The notes below the pieces were generated by a model. It was not told the DNA's origin. It did no database searches and was given only the letters and a program-made list of their open reading frames with translations. The translations under genes were made by a program, and so were the position numbers. DNA of 64,000 bases from Anisakis pegreffii (Eukaryota; Nematoda; Chromadorea; Rhabditida; Anisakidae), in NCBI GenBank assembly GCA_035041965.1, contig JAPYMA010000653.1, forward strand, positions 1-64,000, in the 5' to 3' direction. This document shows, piece by piece, positions 22,584-34,400 of this stretch; position 1 is the stretch's first letter; every line of letters begins with the position of its first letter.

Positions 22584-25500
22584 TAATGGTTGGATATGGT
22601 GATAATGATGATAATAATAGAGGTTCCTTACGAGGCGGTGTACGACGACATATACCTGTCTCTTCAGTAGCAAATTCGCGCTGTCGATCGCCATCGTGCA
22701 GTTTCTCACCGTACTCTCTGCAACAAACTGCATTCAGAGCGCTCTATAAAGACGTTAAAAGTACCGCTAATAATCAAGGTATTGTCTTTGAATATTAATA
22801 TATGTCAGTTAATTGATTTACTCTCTCCTCGTATTCGTTCCAAACATTCGAATGTGTTCTTATTAGTTCAGAAACAACTTAGTATCTTCTTATAACTTCT
22901 GAAAGTTTCATATGCATATGTGTAATTTGCAAATTAAATGATGATCAGATATTTTTAAGGGCCAACTGAAGTGATACCTGAAGTGCCAATCATAGAGGAA
23001 AATATCGATGAGAATGCAAATGTTCGCTCATTCGAAAGTGTAAATGAGCAATTTGATATACGACCTGAAAATGAGGAGCGTGGAGATGATGGCAAGCAGA
23101 TTACTCGAAAAGAATCCGCGAGTGTAATTCTGCTTTTGTATATTTTCACTTTAAAGCTCGTTCTTTTCTGATTTTTGATTTGTTGTTGTGAGGACGTTTG
23201 TATTGTTGTGTTTTTAAAAATTAAATTGAAATCGATTCCGAGCAAAAGTCGCGTCGCGTCGTCCGCAAGCGGAATCACTCCAAACCGAATGAATGGTGTA
23301 TCGAGCACGAGCCAGGCGATGGCTATTAATCTCATAATCGATTACAGCGGCACTCACCATCCATCGATTCAATCAAAGATGAAGTATTTTTTGATGTGTC
23401 ACCAATTACACCGTTCAAATCATCCGAAGCATTGAGTACAATATCAAAAAGGCACTCGCCTCTTGTCGCTAAATTCAGTTCGTTTGTCAATATTATTATG
23501 GTCGTAATTTTTAATTAGTAATACCCTGATTATTATTGTTATTATTTTCTTATTTTTGTTATTTATATTATTGCACATTGGTAATCATTAATGTTCTATT
23601 GCTATTGCATTAATCATTTAATTTATCTTTCGTGTGCAGCAGAAAAACCAGAAGAAACAACGTCTCAGTCTGAGCATCAATATTCATCAACTGTTTCACG
23701 ATCTACTTATGACACTTCTACAGAAACATTTAGACAAGTTAGTTGCGTTGAATTAATCCATAATTATATGCGCGTTAAATATTGTTCTCATTTGCATTAT
23801 TATTGTTATTATGATAAATATGTGAGTGTATAAGAGAATAGTGCTGGAATAATTTGCACACGATAAACAGCAAAAGTGCAATCTGTAGGATGCAGTCAGC
23901 AGAAGGTCAGGACGATTGTCGCGACAGAAAAGCTTCGATTTTGAAACACCGAACGAGGTATGATCGCAATCGAATACATTTTATTCATTGGAATAATGAA
24001 TTGATTAAATGTGATGTGTCCGCATATAAGCAAACAATAATGACAATTATATGTACAGTTTTATATTTTGCTGGGTATATGATGCTATATAGATTGAGTT
24101 CGTTTGTCATAAAGTTAAATTGGAGTATGGGAATATTTCAGGATGTAATGAGAAGAAATCGAATTTTCGTGAAAGATATGGATATTATAGCAAAGGTGAG
24201 AGAACAGTCATTTACTTTTAGAAGTGAGTGTTGAGGAAACAACTAATTTTTAGGTGAAAATTTTGTTGAATGTGACGAGAGATTTAATTATTCTTTAATT
24301 TTATGAAGATGAGTGAAATATTGTTGAAAAACTCAAGAGAATATTCATTTTTGTGGTTGATGAGATGATTTCGAAAAGGTGACTGTTTATTTCTGCAGAG
24401 ACGGCGGATTTCTGATCGTGGACAGACTGATATGAGGGCTCGCAAACCGTTAAGAGAAAGTTCCATTCTTGAGGTTCATCATTGATGTTTTCATTCCGAA
24501 CATTTGCATCGTTATTGTGTTGAAAGATTCAGTTGATAGAGAGGGCTATTCAGCTTTGGTATCGTTTATAATGAACAACAAGGGAATTGATTGATTGTTC
24601 GTGTTGAAATATTGATTACTTCTTTGCATTTCTCAGATTTGAAACATTAGCGATAGTTTTCGAAGTTTCTATTTTCATTGAGATATTGATGCTGAAGAGA
24701 TGTTGAGTTTTTTTAGCATTTTAATGCACTACTTCAAGCACGACCGAGACATTTGAGATCAGGCCCTCGACGCGGTCATCTCTTCTATGGTTTATTGAGG
24801 AAATTCATTAAACCGAAGTCTGCACGACGAATTGATGAAAAAACAATGGAGCAATTCGATAATTTCACTGATTATAGGTTTAGAAATGTTTAAGTATTGG
24901 TTCGTAGTGAGTTGAAGATGACTTGAATGAATTGAAGTGACAACTAATGAAGAGTTTATTTAGAATGGAATAATGTTTAGTTTGATGTTAATGAAGTTTC
25001 TGCATCGAACTTAGTGAATTGAATTCAGATTTAATAAATGCGGTGATTTGGAATCCTGTCTAAATTTTGCCCACCTATAGTAATTTTACTAATACTAACA
25101 ATGAGAATATAATGATTGTTCCAAGTATTTTAATGGCGATTATATATTCAGACCATTTTTCACGTATTGGGTGACGACCGCTCAAGTGATCGTGATGATA
25201 ATAACGATCATAAACTATGGCGTTGGGCCGTGGGGATTTGATCGAGTGGAAAGAGATGGCGATGTGCTGCACTCAACCGTGACTCTGAAACGAGTCCGCA
25301 TCTATGAGTCTGCGAATCTTTGGCTTGGCCCAAAATTTGTTCGTTTTGTTTGTTATTTGCTTTTTGTGATTTTACGCTCGAAATTATTTTTGTGGTTGTC
25401 ATTGGAAGCGATATTGTTAATGTTTTGTGGTTATAAATGGTAAGGCATTATTATTATTTGCAGTCGGATTTAGTGCATTTGGGTGCAACATTCGCACCGT

Positions 25501-28177
25501 GCATGAGACGTGATGCACGAATATACGCGCAGATCGAGAACGACAGGGCGTTGGAAAGAGAGACGGGTTGTTGCGTTTATAACGATGGCAGTGGATGCTT
25601 TCAGGCTGGAGAAGACATTTGCCCTGTATCTATTAATTTTATTACTAATATTATCTTGTTTAATTGAGTATAATGCCAGCAAGTGTGATTATCTTCAGGA
25701 TGTAATAGCGTCGTTGGTCAAGTGGGCAGTCAACGGAACAGGTCCGAATGGACGTACTTCGGGTGCTGTGTGCGGTCAAGACCCGAGGTTTGCTCAGTTA
25801 TTATTATTATTTTTATTGTTATTACCTGGATTGACCAGGCTATCAAACGTTTATAACGTTGCTGGCCACAATGCAAGGTTTGTTGTTATTATCATTGTTA
25901 TTATTATTGTTAATTCAGTTATCAAATATGCTTTATGTGTTCATATGCAGATATTGTGTTGAGCCGTCTTCAGTGGATCCTTATGAATGGCCTGATGATA
26001 TCACGAAGTGGCCGGTTAGTGGATTTTGTTTTCATTATTATTATCATTATCTTAATTAATAGATCTAATGACTGGTATTATAGCAGTGCCATCATTCGAC
26101 AACATTGATCCCAGAAAATGAAAAGCATTTGCAATGTGAGATAACTGGACGTCCGTGCTGCATTCAACTGCATGGGCAGTGTCGTATAACAACTCGTGAT
26201 TATTGTGATTTTGTGCACGGTTACTTTCATGAAAATGCAACGCTATGTTCACAGGTTCTATCTTCTCTGATGTATATTTTCCTTTTTACTACTCGAAGAA
26301 CTTTTCCAGCGATCTAAACTAGCCATTCAGATCATCCGTAATCAAATGAATTTTTGTAGGATTTGTTAACCGTTGCACTCCAAGTTTCATTATTTTATTT
26401 TCATACTTTTCACGTTAGTGATAAAATCATTTGAATGATATTTTTATTTTGAATCGTCTTTTTCAGTTTTTGACGAATTTGTTTGTGATTTATACTGATG
26501 AATAGTTTCAGTGAGATTATTTGCTTTAATGCTTTAGGTGTCTTGTCTCGGCGAAATATGTGGTATGTTGAAATTTATGAGTGTCGATTGGCCGGATCAG
26601 TTCTATCGGTTCATTACACCGTTATTCTTGCACGCTGGGTGGGTGCTTTTGTTCAGTTTCAATCCATCATTTCTGTTTATATTCAGCCTGTACTTTCCTC
26701 ATCCATCCTTGTTCAGTTATATTCCAAAACATCATCTTTGAATCCACATGAAAGATTTTGAATTTATCCAAAATATGGCAAAAAAATAATCTTTCTGAAG
26801 TGTGTACTGATTGAAATCTTTCGACGTAGTAGTTGATAGTAGTGTTGGAGGTAATGAAATAAATAGGTGTAATTTCTGTAAGAACAAATAAATTCAAAAC
26901 AAACGAAGAATCGTAAGCAAATTTCAGTATCATTCACTGTGCAGTAACAGTTCTAATTCAGTGGTGCTATATGCGTGATTTAGAGAAGTTGATTGGGTGG
27001 ATAAGAATTGCAATCATTTATTTGGGTGCTGGTATGGGTGGTAATATTGCTAGTGCCATATTCTTACCTTATAAGGTGAGCTGTTTTTATCAGTTTTGGT
27101 TGTTCACTTCTAAATATTATCGTCACTTTATTAACGCCTATTGAATTGTGTTGTGTTGTAGCCCGAGGTTGGTCCGGCTGGGTCTCACTTTGGAATTTTT
27201 GCTGCGATGTACACTGATATCATTTACAACTGGTTGGTGTTTCATGCATATCGAGATTAACTGATATCTTAGATATTATCAGTGAAAGTTATAAATTTAT
27301 GAAAGTTATATCGAGAGAGTTATAAAGTTAAAATTAGTGAAAGTCATATGAGCAATGAGCAAGGATCGGTTTCGTTGTTTGTGGCTAGCAATATGTTATG
27401 CTGATAAATCGAATTGATTGTGATTGTTCGGTGAGTACTAAGGCATTATTTAGGAGGTTACTTCAACGACCCTGGCATGTGCTTCGAAAACTGATGATGT
27501 GGACAGGTGTGTTGTTCTTGATTGGTTTATTGCCGTGGATTGACAACTGGGCGCATTTATTCGGTTTTATCTTCGGCATTCTCCTCTCTTTAGGTTCGTA
27601 ATTCATCTTGTTCATTTCACTTCTTGATGAATCGCTTTGTTTGGTCGTCATTATATTTGCTGCTGTGAATAGGTAGTTTTTAATTCGTATGAATTTGATT
27701 CACTGCTAACCGAACGACTGTTTTTTTGAATAAAGAGTTATAAATTTTTATTGTAGAGGCGTGATTACTTCCATTTTTTTGACTGATTACATTTTACCTG
27801 CATTTTGATTACATTATTTGACTGTTAGTAGTGTAAACGTTGGTGATAGAATTATGATAAATCCATTTTTGTATGATATTGTTTTATTTAGATTTATTTA
27901 ATGTTAACATAGATATTGCATTATTTGGTCATTCAGAATTGTTTTTGCAGCAACATTTCCGTATATTCAAACATCGGATAATGATCGACGATGGCGAATC
28001 GCGATCGTGTTGGTGTCGCTTGCAACAAGTTCTGCTTTATTTGTACTTCTCTTGGTTGTTTTCTATCGATTATCTGATTTTGAGTGTTCGTTTTGTGAAT
28101 ATTTCAATTGTATTCCGTTCACAGATCATTTATGTGATAATCAAGGTCTTAATTTACAAAGTTGGTTACCCATTTGA
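21215..28177 (+). CDS. RHBDF: iRhom, inactive rhomboid family protein (RHBDF1/2-like), 23 exons
   Basis: iRhoms are ER/Golgi polytopic pseudoproteases that control trafficking of ADAM17 and EGF-type clients. Exons join in phase at 21215-21346, 21544-21608, 21731-21930, 22083-22213, 22390-22502, 22621-22778, 22960-23123, 23348-23477, 23640-23737, 23889-23957, 24142-24195, 24399-24473, 24717-24877, 25152-25338, 25464-25625, 25699-25787, 25951-26014, 26084-26254, 26538-26638, 26928-27075, 27162-27232, 27454-27593 and 27951-28177, giving 969 residues. The cytosolic N-terminus is Ser-rich (RSGSIDS, RQKSFD). TM1 follows [10 protein letters not shown]. The Cys-rich iRhom homology domain shows [18 protein letters not shown] and [20 protein letters not shown]. 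The rhomboid core reads [14 protein letters not shown] replaces catalytic GxSG, so it should be inactive, although the histidine remains in [10 protein letters not shown]. The close C-terminal match to human RHBDF1 makes the family certain. Confidence 0.94.
25826..25876 (+). repeat. 50-bp interspersed repeat, copy in iRhom intron
   Basis: This stretch (starting ACCTGGATTGACCAGGCTAT and ending GCTGGCCACAATG) recurs at 57711-57763 in a formin intron with a four-base length difference and a few changes. Copies in introns of two unrelated genes indicate a dispersed element. Intron 25788-25950. Confidence 0.75.
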
Positions 28178-28277
28178 GGTGGCATTTTGCATCTTTTCAA
28201 TCTGGGTTTGATTCGCATTTGGTCATTTCTACGCTTCATTGTTATTATTATTTTTGTTGTTTCATTATTGTTGTTAA

Positions 28278-28312
<35 letters not shown>

Positions 28313-31300
28313 GTTATTATTAATCATTATTGCTACTGGGTGCGATGATGGTGTTTACTTAATTGTTCGATAGTTTATCAAATTGTTCATTGATGTTATT
28401 TGATGTTCTCATTACGAGTATTTGAGCACTTAATTGTCAGATATGCATATCGCCTTTATTCGTTGGTCACTGAACGTCTAATCGCATTTTATTCTTCAGT
28501 TGATCGTCGTCATTCTTTCACTTATTTCACGATCGTTGCATCATTCCCCTATCAGATTCCATCAACCGCATTTTAATCGTTATCTCTCGAGTTTTTTTAT
28601 CACTTCTGGAAATCACTTCCGTATATGATTTCATCACTATGGGCATATCAACATCAGTTTAGGTGTTGCTTGAATCTTATCGACGGTGTACCGCCATAGC
28701 GATATAGGCTTTAAATTATTAGAATGATGCTAAGAAACTTGTTTTTGAATTGGTGTTTGATTCGATGAATCTAAGTTATAATTCAGTTTGCTGTGGCATT
28801 AAGAGCTAGTTCTTTAGATTCACGCTCAAAGAGGTTCAAATTTTATTTGAATATTTTTATGTCTTATTTTCTTATTATCGTATTAATCTGTTTTGTGCAT
28901 GTTATTGAACATTCATAATTTCAGTGATATTCTGGATGATTATTCATTTTATAGTATGTGAAAATTTTATACGTTATATATTATTATTATTCTACTTTTA
29001 TTATAATTTTCACTTATTATTTTACTTATATTATAATCTTGACTCAAGTTGTTAGATTTCACGTCAAGTTTGCGGATGTTTTGATTTGTTGTACGCATGA
29101 TTTAATTGTTATCGCTCTGATTATCATTTTAACGTTGTCATCACGTTGTTATCATTGTGAAGTTGTCTTATTCTTAATGTGCCCTAAAATACGTATATGT
29201 GCCTTACTGAATGTCATCTCACTAACTTTCACTGTCTTCGATATTTTTGTGGCAGTTTGATTCACTTTTTGCTTTTGTTCGCTTATTCAATTGTTAAACG
29301 AAGTGATCGATAGGTTATATGTGATTGTTTTGACGTGATTTATGTTTCATTCATATTTCTGCTCCATCGCTTTATTAAGCTGTTTTTTTTTTGTAATCGC
29401 TTGTTAAATTGCTGGGTGATTGATTCCTTATCACTTTATTTGTTGTTAAATACATAATTGTGTATTACATTTATTCCATGTCCTCCAGTTACATTTGAAC
29501 AAATAAGTTCCTAATGGTAAACGGTCCTAAATACTGGCAGCGAAATTCTTTGTGATGCACCCTTTTAACCTTACCTTTGAGGCAAGTCCTATATCGCACT
29601 ATTGAGCAATATAATCCAGGCAATCAGCAGGAATTTCCTTTCCTGACTTAATGGGTACTCGAAGAAGCCTTGAAACTTAGTTGAAATATTTGTTGCACAG
29701 GAAATGAAACGTATGATAACAGTTTACTAAACACTGAGATTTTTTTCGCTATAATTTCTCGCAGATTTTGGAATACTCTGAATAGGGTTTTTGAAATGTC
29801 GCGTTTATATATCGTTTAAGACTTCTTGCTGTAAAAATGGTTTTACAAAGAGCATTCATTTGCACGGACAGATAGAATCGGTTGGCATTGAATTGACTGG
29901 AAGAAAGAGGTATATGATTGAAGTGAATGAATTAATTGTAAGAAAACTGATTGTGAATAACAGAAAAAGCACACGACGGTTGACTGCCTCAAGCATGCCA
30001 ACGTTTCTGATACGACAATGTTTAAAAACCTATTCTTGGACGTTGAGTTGAACGAAAATATCCGACGACAGTCATTGACTAGCACTGAACAATTGTAACC
30101 TGACATTGTCAAGTTCGTTAATTAACAGAGGAATTCGTGGAAGTTCTACTGAAAGGTGATGTGTACTCGGAGAGAGATTGTAAACTTTCATTATGTTAAT
30201 GGACCGCCGGTTCATTGCCGATAGATACAAAAGTCAGTTGAAATCATCCTCGAATCCACCATCAATTTATGCAACTTTGACATTTAATTAAGGGTTAAAT
30301 TCTTGCTTGAAATTTGCTTCCACGAAGAATTTGGTTCAATCAAAATATTCATTGAATATCAATCGCTGACAGATGACTACTATACCACTTCAAGATGATT
30401 TTCTGCGTTCTGAAAATGTGAGCAAATTTATAGAATGCTGTTTCTGTGATCAGTACGAATTGATCAGCTGATTGACTCTTTCAAGAATTTCACGTGTTTG
30501 ATCATAAAAATTTGAATTTGTAATGTTACTCTTCGAGTTTACTTGAATGTTACTGCTAGAATTAGAATGTAGAATCGTATCTTCACATGAGAATAAGTAT
30601 ACAGTAATGCAGTCGTTCATATTGCTATGACTGGCACATCGCCACTATGAATTAACGAGTTTTTAGCAAAAGATTTTTTTTGATAGTATCACAATCAGCA
30701 CACAATGTCACATTTGTTATTCTCGTTCCATTTTTGTGCAATGCGTGAAGCTTAGAATGAAGAAAAAAAGCTGTGCTAACCGTGAGCTACTCATATATGC
30801 GGTGGATGTTCACGTGTTTATGAATATGTTTAATCTGTGACATTCTCGAAGTAATGTCACCGTTAAGATGTGAAATTTTTTTAGTGAATTTACTTTCTGC
30901 AACTGCAAATTCAGCTAAAGCCGCAGTCGAATTGCATTCATTGATGTGTTGAATGGCAATGCCTTAATGTCAATAATGGTCCTTGCCTTCTATTTGTTGT
31001 TACCTTTCTTCGATGAGATGGATGTATATCGAGTGTTTTTGTTGTGTTGAAACGATCTAAATTTTTGGACAACGGTCTAAATTTGCGTGCTGTCCTGTTA
31101 TTTTCGGTATATCCATTGGTTGGATGTAGAAAAAATTGAGTGCTGGCTGATTCAGATTCAGCATTTTGATCACGTATATCCAGCACATTCTTTAGCTTTC
31201 TTAAAGTAAGCGAAAATTTGTTGAAGAATGGAATAAGTGAGAGCGACGAATGTTGATTCGCTGAAACTGATGATTACTCGATGAGCATTCGTTTGATTCA

Positions 31301-31408
31301 GGATCGATCATATTCATTCGTTGAGCGATTGATTGACTTCGATGTGCTTATCAAAGAATCAGTCCAATTGCTGAATAAACTCAAATTTGGTGTTTTGCAT
31401 CATTCGAC
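28178..31408. other. Intergenic region iRhom to ankyrin-repeat gene
   Basis: No supported exon. It contains an (TTA)n microsatellite at about 28279-28321 and otherwise AT-rich unique sequence. Short open frames here lack splice context and recognisable motifs. Confidence 0.5.
28279..28321. repeat. (TTA)n microsatellite
   Basis: A run of about 14 near-perfect ATT/TTA trinucleotides just after the iRhom stop codon, probably in or near its 3' UTR. Confidence 0.85.
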
Positions 31409-34400
31409 ATGAACAACGCCACCAAAGAAGTGGACAAGAATAATAGCAAAGATCACAAAAAAACTTCCGACGATAACAGCTCATCAGAAAGGCACGACAA
31501 TAAGGTGAGTAGCTCTTGCCCTATCGTTTCGTTTGACAACGCTTCATGATCGTCACAATTCAGAGCATAACTCCTATAGACTGTTGTGTTGAGCGAAGTC
31601 TCAATTATTTCAGAGAATGATGATATGCTTGAATTGTAGAGACGCGATTCAGTGACGGGTTCTGTGCTCGATACGGGCTCATCATCGAACAGTAGCTCGG
31701 CTGATTCAGACGAACTCGAGTTGTTGGACAGTTCATGTGAGAGCAAAAAAATTATGGCAACAACCCTAACAGAAGAACAATCAGCTATTTCTGAGAGTAG
31801 TAACAGGTGGGTGCTTTTTGAATTAATTTTTATTCGTTTCTTATTTTATTGAAAATTTGTGACTATCTCGTGCAGTGTTGTTTACAAGAGGATTAGAACG
31901 AAACAGATAGTAGTGGTGATAAGTAGGACGAAAGCGTTCTGGAAAATTGTCGTTCTGGTGTTTTATTAACTGATTACGCGACGGAACAATTGCCCACTCC
32001 ATTTCTGAAATGGTTTTGTATCCATTTAAATTAATAACTTCATGCACCTCACTCGTCGAAAGCTTGTAACATATGATTCTTGTCCCATATATTGCATCAC
32101 TCTATTTATATTATGAGAGCATTTTTGATCAATTTGATAAGAAATGATTAAACTGTTTCTGTTTCAGGGAAACAACTGATGAAAGGAATGCAATACTGCA
32201 CGAATATGGTGAGGATTTATCTTCGAAAACAGCATCGAATGCTGAAGAAAATTTCCTCGGTGGTAAACAAACAAAATTCATGAATGGACCATCAGCCATG
32301 ACGAACGATGAAAGTGCTGCTAGTGAGTAGATTTTTTTTGCTGTATATTATTTTGAGTAATCATGAAATTGGGAATCTCATCTTGAAATAAGTTGATAAG
32401 AGAGCCAGGCTCAGTTTTTGAGGTTTTCTTTGAAGTTACATTCACGTTAGAGTTAGTTTGTCGTTCAAATTGAGGTTGAGTTCAAATTTAGCGTATCTTT
32501 GTGGTTTCTGTGCGAAACAACGAATTGTTGAATCGTTAAACACTGGCCGAATGTTCAGGTAAGGCACACAGACGAGCCACCAAAAAGCAAGTCAGACGAG
32601 AGAGACGACAAAAAGAGAAAGAAAAACATAATGGGGAGAATCAAGTTGGTTGATGTTGACGTTGTATGAATGTTGTTTTTGTTAAAGTGAAGTAAGATGA
32701 ACCTGTTATTTCACTGTTGATTAGCCGAGCGCAACATTGGGATTGGAAAGAATGTGTGCAATTAAATGAACTTGAAAAGAGTAAAATCAGAGAAAATAAA
32801 TACGCATCAATGATGACGTACGGAATGGTAAAATTTCAGTATCAACAAGCTCAGGAGAAGGCCACTCGTGATCGGTTGGAAAAAGCGTCAGTGGTACAGA
32901 ATTTACTTAGTTTACGCATAACCGACAATCAGTCAGTGGCTCAGGTAATTTCTGGATTTGTGCTTAATTTCATTTTGAACAATTTGTGACGGAGGAAATG
33001 GAAAAATTTGGACACATAATTTTTTTCAATGGAAGCCACATTTTTTTCAAAATTCAAGAAGTTTTGGTTACGCATTTCGTGGTGTAGTATTCCTCGCCAC
33101 ATTATTCCAGGCTTGAAAACAGTTAAAAAAATCACTGCAAAAGTTATAATGCGTTGTGGTTGAGTTGAGTTATTTTGTCAAATATACTTGAGGAAAGAAG
33201 TGATGTAGAATTGTGAACGTTCGCAAATATTGTGAAAGTATTGCGTTATCGAATGATGACAAATTAAATTTGTCAAGTAGTGAAGTTTGTTGAATGCAGA
33301 AGAGAAGTCACCAACAACAACAACAGCAACAGCAGCAGCAACAATCAGTACCGATCAGTTTCGGCGATTTCAACGAAGAGAATCGAGTCTGTCCATCGCA
33401 GTCACAACCAACTGGCAACAATAACACATTCACGACATTCTCTGGCATGAATACATTCAACGAGAATGAACTCATTCAGGTGTATTCGACGGGTAATAAA
33501 TTACATGGGTAGGTGAATAAGTTTCTTTGGGTCAGTAAGTTGAGAATTGAAGTGGGTTAATTTAAGATTGTTTCGTTGCGATGATTCAAGTACAAATGCA
33601 CCCTCAAAGGTTCAGCTCCCACTGGATAATACGAGCAGTCATAACCATATGGATAACGGTAATGCAGGAGAGGATAACAGTGATAGTCTGGCCAATAAGG
33701 ATGGCTTAGAGATGGAGAATGTTCTTAAAATGGTCGATGATAGCAATAAGGTGGTTGACTGATTCGTTTACTTCACCGAATGCTTTTTTATGCTGCTTGA
33801 TCACGGACTCTGTATTCCGTAAACTAATTGTCATGTTACCTTTATGTATTACTAATTTATTTTATTTAAATGTGAGTATTTACAAGAATGAAAAAGACAA
33901 GAGAACAATTCAGTGGAGCAATTCATTGCACTAAATTTTCGGTAGTATTTGAAGCAGATGTGAAACAAGAAATATTTTTGTGATATTTCAGTTAGCCCAG
34001 AAATACAGTCAATGGATGCGAAGTTTTCACAATTCATTGGTCGATGGCGAACCTGAAATATTTATGAATAAATTTAATTGTATTCTGCGAATTCTCAAAA
34101 AATCGGCGGCTCGAATTCACTACGAGAAAATGACTGAACGACAATTCACCGAGCATGTGATGAGTGTAAGTGACGTGTTCATTGGCATAGCCAAAATTCT
34201 TTTGCATTGGAACGGGACGCAAAATGTTCTGATAGCTGAATTTTGAGACGGGTTTTATTCGTCTACGTTTATTTCTTCGTCCATCTTCTTTCGATCCTTC
34301 CTTTTATCTCTTTTTTTACTTCATTTGCCTTTCCCTCCTCGCTTCTACTTTTTTTCCATTTTCTTCCGGCCTTCAGGAGAGAAAGCCCATCCCTGCACCT

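Noticed and set aside
23232..23306. Extra iRhom exon encoding a basic stretch ([16 protein letters not shown])
   Set aside because: No donor with the right phase. Joining 23123 directly to 23348 is in frame and reads KESAS-RHSPSID.
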